Source: Naematelia aurantialba (lineage: Eukaryota > Basidiomycota > Tremellomycetes > Tremellales > Naemateliaceae). Taken from it: a DNA stretch of 64,000 nt. The notes under the pieces were generated by a model. The model worked only from the letters and a program-made list of their open reading frames with translations, was not told the DNA's origin and did not search any database. Below, piece by piece: positions 12,117 to 24,192 of the stretch. The position numbers were made by a program, and so were the translations under genes. The DNA is taken from contig JAKFAO010000004.1 in NCBI GenBank assembly GCA_021527695.1, positions 682,001 through 746,000 of the forward strand, given 5' to 3'. How positions within the stretch are numbered: the stretch's first letter is position 1; each line of letters starts with the position of its first letter.

Positions 12117-12905
12117 GATGCAGGTTGTCTCTGTGAGGCGGTGGCGAGTGTGGCCGAGGCCGAGGTGGAGATGCTGATTCGGCTGTTCTGGATGGAATCC
12201 ACTGACACCTGACGTCCATCCCGCATCGGGCTGACCGCGATTGGCCTGACCACCGAGAAGCGACTATTCCTCCGTCTCCGCCCGTCTGGTTCTTCGTGCT
12301 GCATCCTTCGTGTTGCCCATGTCCGCTTCCGGTGCTTCGTGTTCTCCATGTCCGTTTCCCCGGGTACTTTGTCTTGCCCATGCCCGGTTCTCGGTGCAGC
12401 GCTTTCTCCATCTCCGCTTCTCCGTGCTCCGTTCTCCGTGCCCGAACCCCCGGCAATGACGCCACCTCCCCTCGAAACCGAGCTTAGACACGTCGCCTGC
12501 CTCTGCCCACGCAGGCGATGTCACAGCTATCGGAAGAACGAACCCCCTCCTTGTTCCAATCACGTCTCGTCAACGACCCTCTCGACCTTCGGGAAGGAGG
12601 GCCAGCGACGACGATGCGCGTTGCCAAGGAGCGCCTATGACGTCCTTGTGCTCGACTCGCGGACCGAGTCGGGCGCTGTAGTTGGCGAAACACGCAATCC
12701 CCACGCCGAGGTTGGTGGGGTAGTTAAGAGGTTGTCGATGTATCGTGAAGAGTGAGGTTGCCAGCACTGAACATGTCATATCGCCGTCCTGAACGTGTAC
12801 TCGTATGTATAACAGCAGAGGAATCCATGCAATTGACCAGGTCCTAGACATACAACACTACAGTCTTATGCCCACGCCGGTTCTCCCCACCGACGCGCCC
12901 AGTCG
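12117..12905. other. Convergent intergenic region with diverged minisatellite
   Basis: Lies between the stop of BPL1 (+) and the stop of SNX4 (-). From about 12297 to 12440 it contains roughly four diverged copies of a 30-bp word built on CGTGTTCTCCATGTCCG. The minus-strand frame across it reads as repetitive TGSGHGQ/RTWRTR residues and is not credible as a gene. No other gene is visible. Confidence 0.55.
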
Positions 12906-14877
12906 TTAGATGTCCACGCGTATTCGCTGCAGGAGCGGTATGATCTGTTCCCCTCATCAGCATCCGCACCTGCACATGGCCCATTGCATTTTCACACCAG
13001 GCCAGCAAACATGTAGCATGCACAACGTCACAAGCGACACTCACCCGATCCCAATCGTCCACTGCTCGCTGAAGCATCTCGACCTGTCCGTCCGCATACG
13101 TCTGCAGCAGCTCTTTCATCTCTTGCTTCTTGTTCAGCTCAAACACCTTGTGCTCCCGCAATACTTCGTCGCTGAAGGCAGTCGACGTCTCGTGTGCATT
13201 CGTCACTGCTTCTTGCAACTGCCCTCGTCAGCTGAATCTCACCCTCCCCACTGCTTGAGCGACCCTTCCCTACTGCCTGAGCGCCTCCTCCCTCTATGTG
13301 TCTCGGTAAACCCCAGACTCACCTCGCTGATGCGCCCGTCGAGTTTCCGCATCCTCTCGCGCCGCGTGTGAATATCGTCTGTCCCGCGTAATCGATCGAC
13401 TTGATCACGGAGGTACGTGCTCAGCCCGACCGGCGCGCCAGAATGTCCATTCGACAGCGCGGCCAACCGGTCGCGCTCGGAAACTACCGCCGAGAGATAC
13501 GCCGAGAGTTCCTCAAAGTCCAGTTGTTTCTGGTCCCGAAGCTTGATCACGGATCGGTGCGCGTTGGCATATGCCAACAGGGAATGCGATTGGATCAGAA
13601 ACGGGTCGACTGTCGTTTGGTTCTGGCTATATCAGCGCGATGACCCTTGCGAGAGGGACCCCATACCATGTGTTTGAGCAGTGCTGAAAAGTCGAGCATC
13701 TTCTCGGCAAATCGATTGAGCGGTTCCGTGATTCCGCTCTCAAGGTATCCCAGCCCTTGGTATGCCGCAGCCATGTCCTCGTAATCCTGAGCAAGATCTG
13801 CACGTCCGTCAGCCAACAAGTAAAACCCAGAATGATGCTGGCCTAACCGTCGACTCGCGTTTTACCCCGCCCGACAAGCCGTTCGACACCCGACAGGCCC
13901 TCCTCATACCGCTCCAGAGCATCGTTCATCTCGACAAATCGTCCATCCGGCTTGCGCACTCGAGAAAACGCGTTTATAAATGTATCAGAGAGCGAATCGA
14001 TCAACGAGTGATGAGAATCTGGAGGTGGATTGGAGATATGGTGGTGTTTCGCCACTGTCTGATGGGAGGTCAGCCGAGCACCTTGCCAGTGCTGTTGTCG
14101 CGTACCCATTCTGTGCTCTGCAGGAAATCATGGACCAGTTGGCTGCGCTGAAGGGTCGGGTGACGCGCTATCCGATCGGCGAAGCGTTGCAAGCTATCGC
14201 CGAAAATCAGAACGCGGCTGCAGATGGCAAGGGATGCACTCACTCGTACCGTCTCCGCTCTACGAACTCGGGCGAGAACCGGTCCCCTTTGATGTACTCT
14301 GAGCCCCGAGTGAGCTTCACGAAAGCCCGGGATACATGGAAGCTCACCGAGGCGATGCTTATCTGGTATAGGCGGCACTACAGATGCGGGGAAATTCTTG
14401 ACGAGGTGCTCGCGGAGAAAGACGAAGTCCTGGAACCGGCGGCGTACGACGAGATTGGGAGGAAAGTTGGCGAGATTTGTCTGCAGGCTATCAGCACAAC
14501 ATGGCATTATCGATAGAAGATCTGTTAAGACTCACTTGTGTTCGGACGGCATACGAGACAAACATGTCCTTGCTTCCCTCGTGTTCCTTTACTGGATCTC
14601 GCACCTCGATACTCATCCAATTGCCGCCCCATTCAGCCGGGTCAACATTCTGTCCAACATTGTTTCGAGGTGTCCTGATCTTCGCATCATCGTTCGCCAT
14701 CGATGTGGACGCGACTGATTCTGGCGGGGGAGGAGACCCAGCCGAGACGTTCTCAAAGCCGTCGCCCTCATCCTCCAGCGGAGACGATACGTCGGTGAAC
14801 GCTGATCTAGGAGCCGGATCATGGTCCCATCCGATCTCGATGGAATGGAATCCGTCATTCTCGAGAGGAGACGACAT
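12906..14877 (-). CDS. SNX4: Sorting nexin SNX4 / Atg24 (PX-BAR)
   Basis: PX-BAR protein that binds PtdIns3P on endosomes for recycling and supports selective autophagy. Nine exons: 14877-14536, 14480-14348, 14298-14250, 14193-14106, 14058-13848, 13797-13667, 13622-13323, 13218-13045, 12944-12906; 488 aa. Visible: a PX core with SYAVRTQTNLANF, VVRRRFQDFVFLREHL, VPPIPDKHRLEYIKGDRFSP and FVERRRLQRFADRIARHP (the Arg pairs bind phosphoinositide in the family), then the BAR domain beginning DSLSDTFINAFSRVRKPD with long helices including LRDQKQLDFEELSAYL. The last exon codes only 12 residues, which complete the BAR helix. One donor (13847) is GTTAGG. Head-to-head with GID7, with about 940 bp between the ATGs. 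Confidence 0.93.
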
Positions 14878-15005
14878 GGCGAGGGATGCTACTTCTCAGA
14901 AAGCAGCGCTGCGTGGTTGTGAGATGAGAGTGAGAGATGTCTAGCAGCAATGGCGGAGCACCGCTCCGACTACGAGGCATCCAAAGGGTGGCATAAAGGG
15001 AGGGC

Positions 15006-15013
15006 CATATAAA
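15006..15013 (+). promoter_or_regulatory. Candidate TATA box for GID7
   Basis: ATATAAAT occurs about 30-40 bases before a pyrimidine-rich stretch that would be the 5' leader of the gene at 15819, and 130 bases upstream of the divergent SNX4 start. The position is consistent with a plus-strand core promoter, but TATA elements are common by chance. Confidence 0.35.
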
Positions 15014-15818
15014 TTCTATTACTACCGTAGGGGAGATACCTATACCGTCATCGTGAAGCTTGGAAAGAGATTGCTCTCTCCCTTCTTTCTCCTCTCCTTC
15101 GACTCTTCCTTCTTCTTCCCTTGTCTCTGATCACTATACATCTGTCAACCTCCTCTCCCACTACGGGCGGCAAACGGCGAACGCACTGACGAATGCCTCT
15201 TGTGTTGTAGATCACCACACACCCCCACACACCAACCCCCCCCAACACCTCGCCCGTCAACAGTGCAGGAGGGCGACCTGACCCTCCCACCATCAAAACG
15301 TCCTCCCCTTCCTCCTCTCTCTCCCCCGCCGTCGTCTCGTCGCCCATTGCTGTCAGCTCACTGCCTCTCCCTTCCGAACTACCGGCCACATCCGACCTCG
15401 CCACCCAGTTGACCAGACCAGGCCCAGGCGTCACACGGACATTCGGAGCGGAAGGCCCGACCAAGGTAGGTGGGAGCTTTGAAACCATTACACGGCTGAT
15501 TCATCGTTCTTTCCCTCTTTTTTTCTCCCATTTCTCGACGCTCCTCTTCTCGTCGCTCTTCTCCTCGCCCTGGACAACTGTCCATACATGCAGAGGGGCA
15601 CTGTACGGCCTCATAGCTCCTCGGACGAGGAGGAAGCAACGCGGCCAAAGCAGAAACAGAGATCTCGACGATCAAACGGACGCCCAGCTGCGGGGATAGG
15701 TGGTGTCGTTTCTGGGTCCATCGTATTGGCTGTAGACGGGCACAGACCCGGGGAGCTGCAGCAAGAAGGAACCACCTCGAATCGTCTCCGCCCCATCTCA
15801 TCGCCCACATTCAGGTTC

Positions 15819-18337
15819 ATGAGCACCATGGGCCACCCTTTACCAAGCAGCAATGGTGTCAACTCGAACGGCCAAACGACCTCGTCTGATAACAACGGCC
15901 AAGGCAGTATTCAAGATGGCCTCGGTCTCATCAAGCGTGTCCAGCCTGCGGGGACATTGATGTACGAGGACGACCGAGGCTGGGCCGAGTATGCAGATGT
16001 AGATCTCGCCCCTGATTTCTCCGACGGACACTCGATCCTCAGCGGCGGTCATGGAGAAAGCTCAAAGTCACCGCGGTATCGAGCTGCTGGGACGGCTGAC
16101 AGGAGGATGCCAATCGATCGGGAAGAAATCGTACGGTTGATGCTTCAGGGTCTGCGTGACATTGGCTACAAGTGAGCATATCTAATCGGCTGCGGAGCCG
16201 CATACTGACTGTACCAGTCGATCAGCGGACACATTGGAAGCTGAATCGGGATATATCCTTTCCACTCCCGCTGCCGCTGATTTCCAAGCTGCCATACTTG
16301 GCGGCCGCTGGTCGGAAGCCCTCGCTCTCCTGAATGAACTCGGCATTTCCTCGGCCCCCTCTAACTCCGAGGAGCCGTCCTCCTCCAGCAGTAGCATTCG
16401 ATCGGGCAAAGCGCGAGCCGCACCCGGTACTGTCGCTGAGCAGGTCCGTTTCGAGATCCAGGTGCAAAAATATTTGGAGTTCCTCGAGGTGGGGCAAAAG
16501 ACAAAGGCACTGGCGGTCTTGAGGGCGGAACTGGCGCCGGTTTCTAGGGATCCAGAGCTGCTTCATGACCTGTCTGGGTGAGTATGAGTGATTGTCAAGC
16601 GCTCATGTCAGGCATATGATGAGCATTGACAAGGAGGATCTCTACGAGCGGGCCTCGTGGGATGGTGCGGCTGGTACTTCGCGAAGGAGACTGCTCGAGT
16701 CTGTTCAGAGTTAGTCCTGTTTGGACACATCGAGCAATACTGACGAGACCAGAACACATATCCCCTAAGATCATGGTCCCTTCCCGCCGTCTCGCAACAT
16801 TGCTCGACCAGGCCCGACGGCACCAGATAGCGTCATGTCCATATCACCAAGAATTAGAACCCACCTCTCTTCACATGGACCACGAGTGCAAGTCGGGTCA
16901 CTTTCCAAGCTTGACTACGCACATACTAGGAGACCATACGGATGAAGTATGGAGGATAGAATGGAGTCCAGATGGTATGATGTTGGCGAGTGCAGGAAAG
17001 GATCAGCAGGTGGTCATCTGGCAGCTACAGGTGAGACTTTCCACATGGATGATCCTGACGCTCTAGGCTATGCCAAAGACGAGTGGTGTACCCCAGTACA
17101 GCGTGTCGCCGTTGCATCATTTAAGAGACCATCGAGATCCAGTGGATGCCATGGCCTGGTCGCCGGACGGTGAGACATTGGTCACCGCGGCGCATCGCAA
17201 CTTGTATATTTGGGCCGTCCAGGTAAGCAGTCTTGACACGTTGTTGCTTATTTGTGCAAGACCGGGATACAACGACCGTCGTCATTGGGCCCCTCGCAGC
17301 ATAACGATGATATTTCCTCCATCCAATGGAAGCCCGATGGCTCGGAGTTTATGGTTGCATCCCTTGATTGCAAGATCATATTCTACGTATGTGTAATCTG
17401 CATTGATATGGTTCATCACCTGCTAATGAGCTCGCAGAGTCCGACGGGGAGCATCGTCCGACAGTGGGCCTTTAATACGCTACAGATCAAAGACTTTGCA
17501 ATCACTGCCGATTCGAATCACATTGTCGCTGTCACCACGTCCTTGAAGCGCGTCACAATCGAATCAAAGCTCAAGCCCAGCATGTCGTCACGGCATATCG
17601 ACCTACCGGATACTGAAACTGGGGCTGGAGGAGGTGGTGTTGGGATCAGCGCAGGGACTGGCGCTTTTGCGTACGAGGCGATGGAGAATGTCCTGATGGT
17701 TATTCGCTTGTCAGATCGAGAAATTGTCCAGTGAGTGGAAGCGTTCTGCATCGATATGATAAGTGCTGATTGTCTCCAGCTGGACACAGGATCTCAAGTG
17801 CGAGTTGACCAGTGTCAAGCTGTCTTCCGATGGCAAGAAGGTGTTGATCAGCTGCAACCCTGACGTACGGCATCTCGCGTAGACTGTCTCGCCAGCTGAC
17901 GGTTATACAGGAGGTACAATTATGGTCTGTGGAGCCACACCTCCGATTCGTTCGCAAGTTCTATGGTCACATGCAGAACCGCTTCTTGATTCGGTCCTGC
18001 TTTGGTGCAATCAAGGACCGGTTTGTCCTCTCTGGTTCAGAGGGTAAGTCGGCGCTTCAGCCAATGTGTATCGACGTTAACGTCACGACCAGACGGGCAG
18101 ATTTACGTCTACCAGTCCAACGCTTCGACTCCGATCGAAGTCCTCAGTGGTCACCGCAGCGTTGTCAATGCAGTCGCGTGGAATCCTGTTGCGTCGCGTC
18201 GCATCTTCGCAAGCTGCAGCGACGACGGTGAAGTGCGGATATGGCAGCCTCCGCTTGGCGTCGAGGGCGTCGAGGAGGGAGTGGAGGTGAAGATGGAGGA
18301 TGATGCCGAGGACGAGGGAGAGGGAATGGTGCTATAG
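15819..18337 (+). CDS. GID7: WDR26/GID7-type LisH-CTLH-WD40 protein of the GID/CTLH ubiquitin ligase
   Basis: Component of the GID/CTLH E3 ligase that degrades gluconeogenic enzymes in yeast. Exons: 15819-16171, 16218-16577, 16612-16709, 16753-17030, 17067-17222, 17261-17386, 17438-17730, 17780-17864, 17911-18043, 18093-18337; 708 aa. Visible: LisH (DREEIVRLMLQGLRDIGYNR), CTLH (FQAAILGGRWSEALALLNEL), the IMVPSRRLATLLDQA lead-in, then WD repeats (VWRIEWSPDG, DAMAWSPDG, ISSIQWKPDGSEF, VNAVAWNP) and an acidic tail. The leader appears to contain two introns (ending 15210 and 15593) whose removal deletes upstream ATGs at 15193 and 15588, so 15819 (MSTMGHP) is the first AUG of the spliced message. 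The coding frame stays open upstream, so a longer N-terminus cannot be excluded. The acceptor at 17299 is an in-frame alternative to 17260. Confidence 0.9.
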
Positions 18338-19712
18338 GTGTGGGCTTGGCATTGCGTGATAGCACTGGTCAGCATAGCATGGATTCGCACTTAGCCATGG
18401 TAGCATGTATCATGTTGCATATGCACTCGGGTGCCTAATGCTTCGGAAGTCATGGATACATAGCCTTGGGTACAATTACTTCATAGTTGGATGTGCTTGA
18501 GCCGCATTCATGGGCTCTTGATACAGTAAAGGTCCACGGCCGTTGAGCCACCCAGGTCCTGCCGGCGGCAAAGTGGATGCCGCCTTGGAAGCGGCTGTCT
18601 GAGGCCATCCATCCCCTTCTGCATAGCCTGCGTCTGTGGCTACAGCATCTCTCACGATGCAGTTAAAGGATACACCAAGCACCGAGTGACCTGCTAGAAT
18701 CACAAGTACTCGTTACTCCTGCTAGGTAAAATAGCAGAGTAGTCGTTCGTCGAGCGCATTACCGGTCCAATCCTGTCGGTCTCCCAATCGTGGACAACGA
18801 GTGACGAGTCTCAACAACGTCAGAAAGCCGCCTGGGGCACCCGGCCAGCGGTGTCGCACGTCGTAAGCCCCAATGAATGCATAAGAGTGAATGACAGGAA
18901 GAACAGGCTGCAGAGTTACTTTGGGTGTACAAGTACAACGCAGGACGTGACGTTCCATACCAAGAACCGTTCGGTTCTATCGCCTGGTGGTTAGGACGAG
19001 TTCCGCAAACCAAAAAGCAAAAGACGACGCCCCAGGCTGAAGACGTCAGCTCGTGCCTGGGTTCGAACCAGGGACATCATGAAACCGAGGTCTGGCTCAA
19101 AATCATGCGTGATAACCGCTACACTACACGAGCCACAAGACGCACGCCACCGGCGTCACGTGTATTATATGGAACACACATACACCCCCCCTCGGAGCAC
19201 TTCTCTCAAACTCACTGGCGTATCATCATGCTTCATAGGCTCACGACCATTCTGTAAAGACTCGCGAGCGTATCGCCAGCATCGTTACCGGAGGCGGCCC
19301 GAAAGGGGCGACCTCCACCCCCGCGCGCAAACCCGCCCGGCTTCCTCGACAGGAGCTCGGGCTGGGAGAAGTCAGCTGACCCCAGGTATCCTGCTAGGCG
19401 CTCCCATGCATCCAAGCTTTGCCATGGAGCTGACAATCCAAATTAAGTCTTTTTATTCTTCTTGCTATACCTCTTCTAGATACAGGACGAGTACGAGGTT
19501 CCGCTTTCCGTCCACTAATACGATTCTCATCGGCGTATCTTGTTCAAGCGCAAGGCCGATCCATCCGACAAAAGATCTCATAAAATATACGATTTCGTGA
19601 TGTGTACAAGTCTAGATGAACAGTAGATGCAGATCAAGATGTTCTCCTCGTTCGCCGACCCCTCAAACAGGCCGGCTGCTCCAAATAGTGCGACTGTGAC
19701 TCTCGCTGCGCC
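18338..19712. other. Intergenic region containing a tRNA gene
   Basis: Between GID7 and the Uds1-type gene. It holds the tRNA-Gln at 19048-19133. Just beside it, 18965-19015 contains a D-arm-like word (TGGTGGTTAGGA) but no matching T arm. A minus-strand frame (19233-19436, 67 aa) reads as Gly/Arg-rich sequence without an intron signal or family resemblance. Nothing else is supported. Confidence 0.5.
19048..19133 (-). tRNA. tRNA-Gln (anticodon UUG) with a 13-nt intron
   Basis: Read 5'-3' on the minus strand the 86 nt fold into a full cloverleaf: acceptor stem GCTCGTG/CACGAGC (19133-19127 with 19055-19049), a D arm GTGTAGCGGTTATCAC, anticodon stem CATGA/TCATG, anticodon TTG in the loop TTTTGA.T, and a T arm CCTGG-TTCGAAC-CCAGG. 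The 13-nt insertion at 19096-19084 lies between positions 37 and 38, the canonical site of eukaryotic nuclear tRNA introns. The D-arm region and the TTTTGA loop resemble yeast tRNA-Gln(UUG). CCA is not encoded. Confidence 0.93.
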
Positions 19713-22521
19713 TCACTTTGTCGGGCCGCCTCTCTGAGCCGCTCTGAGCTGCTTACGCAGGTCTCCTACCTCCATCTGCAACGAGTTCATCTTCCTTCTG
19801 TCAGCCTAATTTCCGTGCATGTGGCCGTGGGTCGGATCGGGTCGAGTCAGATACACTCACCTCGTCCAACAGCTGTATCCTCTGGCTCTGTCCTCTCGTC
19901 CTCGCCTCTTCGGCTCCTTCCTCCGCCTCTGCGACCCGGCTGCGCAGCATCTCAATCTCGCTTTCGAGGCGTTTCTTCAACGCCGCCATCGCGGTCTCCG
20001 CTTCGTCCGCGATGGTGAGTGCGCGAGTCGAGTGGTCCGCATTGGCTTCGGCCAGACGCGTGACAGCCTCCTTGGCCTCCGCCAATTGCGCCTCGAGTGT
20101 CCGTTTAGCGCTCGCTTGAGCATCCAATTGCGCTCGAACGGTGTTCAGTTCTTCCCTGTGACATGTCAGCGAGGTAGGATGAGTGCAGAGAGGCAAGAAC
20201 ACACAGGAAGCGAGATTCAGAATTTCCACTGGTGGCTAGTCGATCTTCCAACACCCTCACTTGTCTACCGAGATCAGTAACGTCGCGCCAGGCACCCAGC
20301 TCGATGGACCCACTGCTGGTATGTCTCGAGTCCACGCGTACTCTCCTCGGCCAGTCGCTTCGCCTTCATTGCGTTGCCCTTGTGCAAGTCCCGCTCCTGA
20401 CCTAGGCGTACCACGCGTTCGACAAGCAGGCGTCCGTCGTCCACCATCCCGCGTATGCGCTTGATCATCTCCTCGATCCCGCCGAATCGCTCTTCGCCGC
20501 TTGCAGACGCTGGGGCCAGTAAGTACAGCTGCTGCAGCGCGGCGAAGTTCACAGCTCGGCTCGGCGACGCCAGTGCGCCGTTGGGTTGGCCAGTACGTTC
20601 GTCGACCAGCTCAGCGCGAATTCGGCGTCCCGGAGAAGGCAGGAGAGGCCAGAGGTCTGTAAAGCTGCTGGCGATAGATTCGAGCTCGGACGTGAGCGCA
20701 TCAACTTTGGCTTGAAGCGCAGTGTTGGATGCAGACTCGGTGGAGAGGCTCGACACGTGCGCTTGGGCAGCACTCAGCGAGGTGGATAACGACTCGTTGC
20801 GTAGATTGAGATCGGAGATCTGATCCGCATGATTCTGTGGTGATCAGTTGATATCGCATAGCATCGAACTGGCAACTTACTCTGAGCTGACGTTGCAGCT
20901 GGGCAACCTCTTCTGCGCGAGCCGCATCGGCCTTTTCATGCTTGCCCTTCCAGGCATCTCGATCTCCCGTAGCCCGCTTCAGTTCCTCTTCCAAACCCAT
21001 GTTCACCTCCCTCATCTCTTCCTTGAGATTGACCACCTCGTTCTCCCTGAGTTCCAAGAGACTCTTGACTTCCGACAGAGCACTCTCTACCTCATCCTCG
21101 CCGACCAGACCGCTCTTCCGCCTGAGCAGTCCTCCCAATCCAGCTCGCACATTGTCCATCATTGCGCGATCTCGATCCGACATTTTTGGCGTTTCCAGGA
21201 ACCCTCGACGTTCCGCCGCCCAGCCTTCCCGCTCAGCATACCATCCTCGCCTCTCCTCCTCCCATCCCTGCTTTTCTGCTTCCCAGGCCTGTTTATCCCT
21301 TTCCATAGCCCTGCTTTGGGCATCCCACCGTTTACGCTCGTCGATCCATCCCATCTTTTCTCGTTCGAGACCCACTTTGGCTCGATCCAAATCGCGAAGC
21401 TCCTCCTCGATAGCTCGTTCCCGACGCCCCATCTCAACGACCATTTCTTCCAGCTCGGTCACTCTGCCCGCCCGCTTCTCCACTTCGGCCTCCATTTCAG
21501 CTATGCGCTCGGACAACGCAGATTCCTTTTCACGTGAGTTGATGATTTGTCGAGATTGGCGATTGAATCTCGCCTGCGTTTCGCTCGCGACACGTTCGAG
21601 TCTCCGCACTTCCCAGGCCATGACACCAGACCAATGTTCCATGAGTCTGCGTCGCAGCCCTGCTTCACGTTCCCGCAGCACGAGCACCTCCTGTGCAAGG
21701 CGTCAGCTTATCCACCAAGATCCTCCCGCACCCAACTAACCTTCTCCGCCGCCTCGGCGCGCTTCTCCGATTGTTCCAGACTCTCCATTGTCTGCTTTGA
21801 CATACGCTTGTTCGAGTTGTTGAGTTTTTGCAGAGTGCGCGCTGCAGCAAGGATCTTGACCTCACGCTGATGGCGCTCGACGAGACTGGATAGACGATTA
21901 GAGAGGAACCCAAGCTCCTGTAGCCAGTCAGCGTTTTCCCCCTGGTGGGATATTCAGCTGACGTACCTTCTTCCAACTGTCGACCTCTTCCCAGCCAGCG
22001 ATTGGCAGCGTCTCGCAGTCCACCGCAGCCTGACTGGCGAGCAGAGTCATGAGCATCTCGTCCGAGCCAGCCCCGATGCCCATGCTCGTGCTCTCTGTCG
22101 AGCCACCCTTTCCTGCCCTGCCATACTCTTCGTAACCGTCATCATCCTCCGCCGAGCCAGCTACCCCATTCAGACCAGGGATCTGAATCTGCGGCGAGGT
22201 AGGGTGGTATCTAGATGTTTCACCAGTAGACGTAGAGCTCGAATCGAGTGGAGGAGGATCCCCAGCTAAAGCGCGGTCCGTAGCCATCGACGGCCGTCCA
22301 CCTGCTTCTCCATCGTCCATCACCTGCAGAGCCTTGTACGGAGGCTCCATGGCTGGTGGGCCAAGTCGAGCCGAGAGATCAAACCTCCCCGCCAACTCGG
22401 ACATGTTGGTCGCATAGTGCTGTTGTTGTCCGAGGATCGGAGGAGATCTCGCCCGGAAGAAGGCAGCCTTCGTGACGCGGGTCGGAGATGTCGGGGAGAT
22501 GGAGGCTGGGCCGCCATTCAT
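19713..22521 (-). CDS. Uds1-domain (up-regulated during septation) coiled-coil protein
   Basis: Exons on the minus strand: 22521-21967, 21917-21741, 21690-20881, 20834-20314, 20264-20205, 20155-19861, 19790-19713; about 831 aa. The first ATG in frame is 22521; the frame upstream offers only a GTG. Residues 1-150 are Ser/Pro-rich. A conserved block DEMLMTLLASQAAVDC, then LPIAGWEEVDSWKK and ELGFLSNRLSSLVERHQREV, matches the Uds1 domain family (Pfam PF15456) of fungal septation-linked proteins. The remainder is heptad-patterned coiled coil for about 600 residues, with a Trp-rich charged section (GWIDERKRWDAQSRAMERD, then KQGWEEERRGWYAEREGW). A filament or scaffold role at septa or poles is inference. 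The last junction uses GGAAG as acceptor; an acceptor 9 nt earlier would give a different short end. Confidence 0.8.
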
Positions 22522-22951
22522 CTCGCCACCGCCATGCACCTGGGCGAAGCCAGTCCACTAGTTAGCAAGCGCTGCAGTTGTCGAGATGATCAAAGCGCTG
22601 CGTGATTGACGGGAAATCCGGAATACAAAACAAGCAAAAGAGGAGTGTGTTGTGTATAGCAAGGACGAGGGTTTGTTTTTCTTTTCGACTTGGGAATAAA
22701 AGCAAGTGCGCCGCCACCCCGAACCAGAAAAAAAAAAGCCACGACACATGTCTGGTCCTACTGTCAGGCCATGTCACACCGATAGACAGACGACAAGGAT
22801 GTACCAGGCCTGTGAGCATGGGGGTTTGGCTAGTTACACTCAGCCAATCTACAGTAGTGTAGTCCCTTTGCGTTCATTGATCACTGATCTCGGGCAAACC
22901 AGCTAGGGTAGGCAATTGATGGATGATGCATACAGAGGACTCCTGGCATTA

Positions 22952-23876
22952 TCATTTCTTGTTCTTTTTCTTTTTGGAAGACGCTGGTGTGCCCTAAGCT
23001 GCATCAAGATCGCGGCGGCAATTATCATGCTTGAACAGACTTACCTTGCTGGGCGTATTGCCACCGCTGCCTAGGCCGGGAGTGCCCACTTTCATGGCAG
23101 CCTCTGCCACAGATTCGGGAACGCCAGCCCCACTGGGCACCTTCTGCGGAGTAGCGACTGTCGCCGCGTTCGTTGCTGGTGGCGTCTTTGACGACTGAGT
23201 GATCTGCGCCTGCGATGTGCCTGCCTCTGGCACGTACTTCCGCTTCAATGCAATCTTCTTCTCTACGAGATCCCATCAGTCACGCTCGTAGGAAAATACC
23301 AATTCATAGCAGCTCACCCTCCTGCGCCTTGATCTTGGGAATGTTCAGCACAATCTCTCTCGTCCTCTCTGCATGTGCCATCTCGGTCGCGGTCTGAAAG
23401 ATCATGCCTCCCCAGCCCTGCCTGAACGTGTTTGCCTCTTGCACCACGTCCACAATCTCCGCCTCGAGCTCCTTTTCTGCCGCAGCGAAACGCGCCATGG
23501 TATCGTCTCCGACGAGACCGCGGTTATGCAGCGACGTGAGAGCGACCTTGTCGTCCCGTATGCGCCAGATACGTTTCACATCTGCCTGTGCGCGTACGAG
23601 CAGTGCAGATTTCAAAAGGTTGTCTGGAACAGCCGGAGTGTCGTCCGTAGGGGAATGAGAGAGAAGAGAGATGTAAATGTCCCGGGCGGGGTGCGTGGGG
23701 AACCATGGCTCGAACGAGGTCTTTTCCGCTGCATATGGCGGTCAGTTGAAGGCATGAAAGTAGGAGAGACCTAGATACTCACCTGCTCTCCGGCGTCGGT
23801 AGACTCGAGAGAAGATGGCCAGCGAGGTGACAAGGATGGTGATATATGCTAATGGTACCACCAGTGAGGTCGCCAT
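22952..23876 (-). CDS. SEC66: ER translocation subunit SEC66 (Sec71)
   Basis: Part of the Sec63 complex that works with Sec61 in post-translational import into the ER. Exons: 23876-23783, 23728-23318, 23262-23045, 22993-22952; 254 aa. The N-terminal 25 residues (LVVPLAYITILVTSLAIFSR) form the single membrane anchor, followed by the basic stop RVYRRRRA. The conserved cytosolic core includes WFPTHPARDIYISLL, LLKSALLVRAQADVKRIWRI, DDTMARFAAAEKELEAE and ANTFRQGWGGMIFQTATEM, as in fungal Sec66. The C-terminus is a Pro/Thr/Ala-rich tail ending in a Lys run (KKKKNKK). Head-to-head with MRS6, 316 bp apart. Confidence 0.93.
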
Positions 23877-24192
23877 GCTCTTCCAGAGGTGGCTGGCCGA
23901 TACCTCTAGCAACGGCGTATAGCAATGAGAACGTGGATGTCCACGGTGCGGTCGTCGATGTCAAGGGTGAAGAGGGGGGGAAGAAATAAAGACTAACAGG
24001 TGTGGAGACCCCAAACAAGGGACGACCGACGACGAGCCAGTCTTCGACGAGCTCGATCAGCTTTGTCAACACCTCGCTATCAACCAAGTACGACACAACG
24101 CAGAGCGACTGCAGATAGGAACGTCTCATACCGGGCGACCAGTTTGTGGTTTATCTGGAGAGACTGCAGCGTGAATCGTAGCTACACAAACC
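23877..24192. promoter_or_regulatory. Shared upstream region of SEC66 and MRS6
   Basis: Only 316 bp separate the two divergent ATGs, so both promoters must lie here or overlap the leaders. No clear TATA box is visible. Both products act in secretory and membrane traffic, so co-regulation is possible but is inference. Confidence 0.5.

Noticed and set aside
14951..15013. ATG (MAEHRSDYEA...) ahead of GID7 as a possible start
   Set aside because: It lies upstream of the likely TATA box and meets a stop inside it.
18960..19015. tRNA-like D-arm word next to the tRNA-Gln gene
   Set aside because: No T arm or acceptor stem can be formed; probably a fragment or chance.
19079..19600. 173-codon plus-strand frame
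   Set aside because: It overlaps the tRNA gene on the other strand and shows no coding signature.
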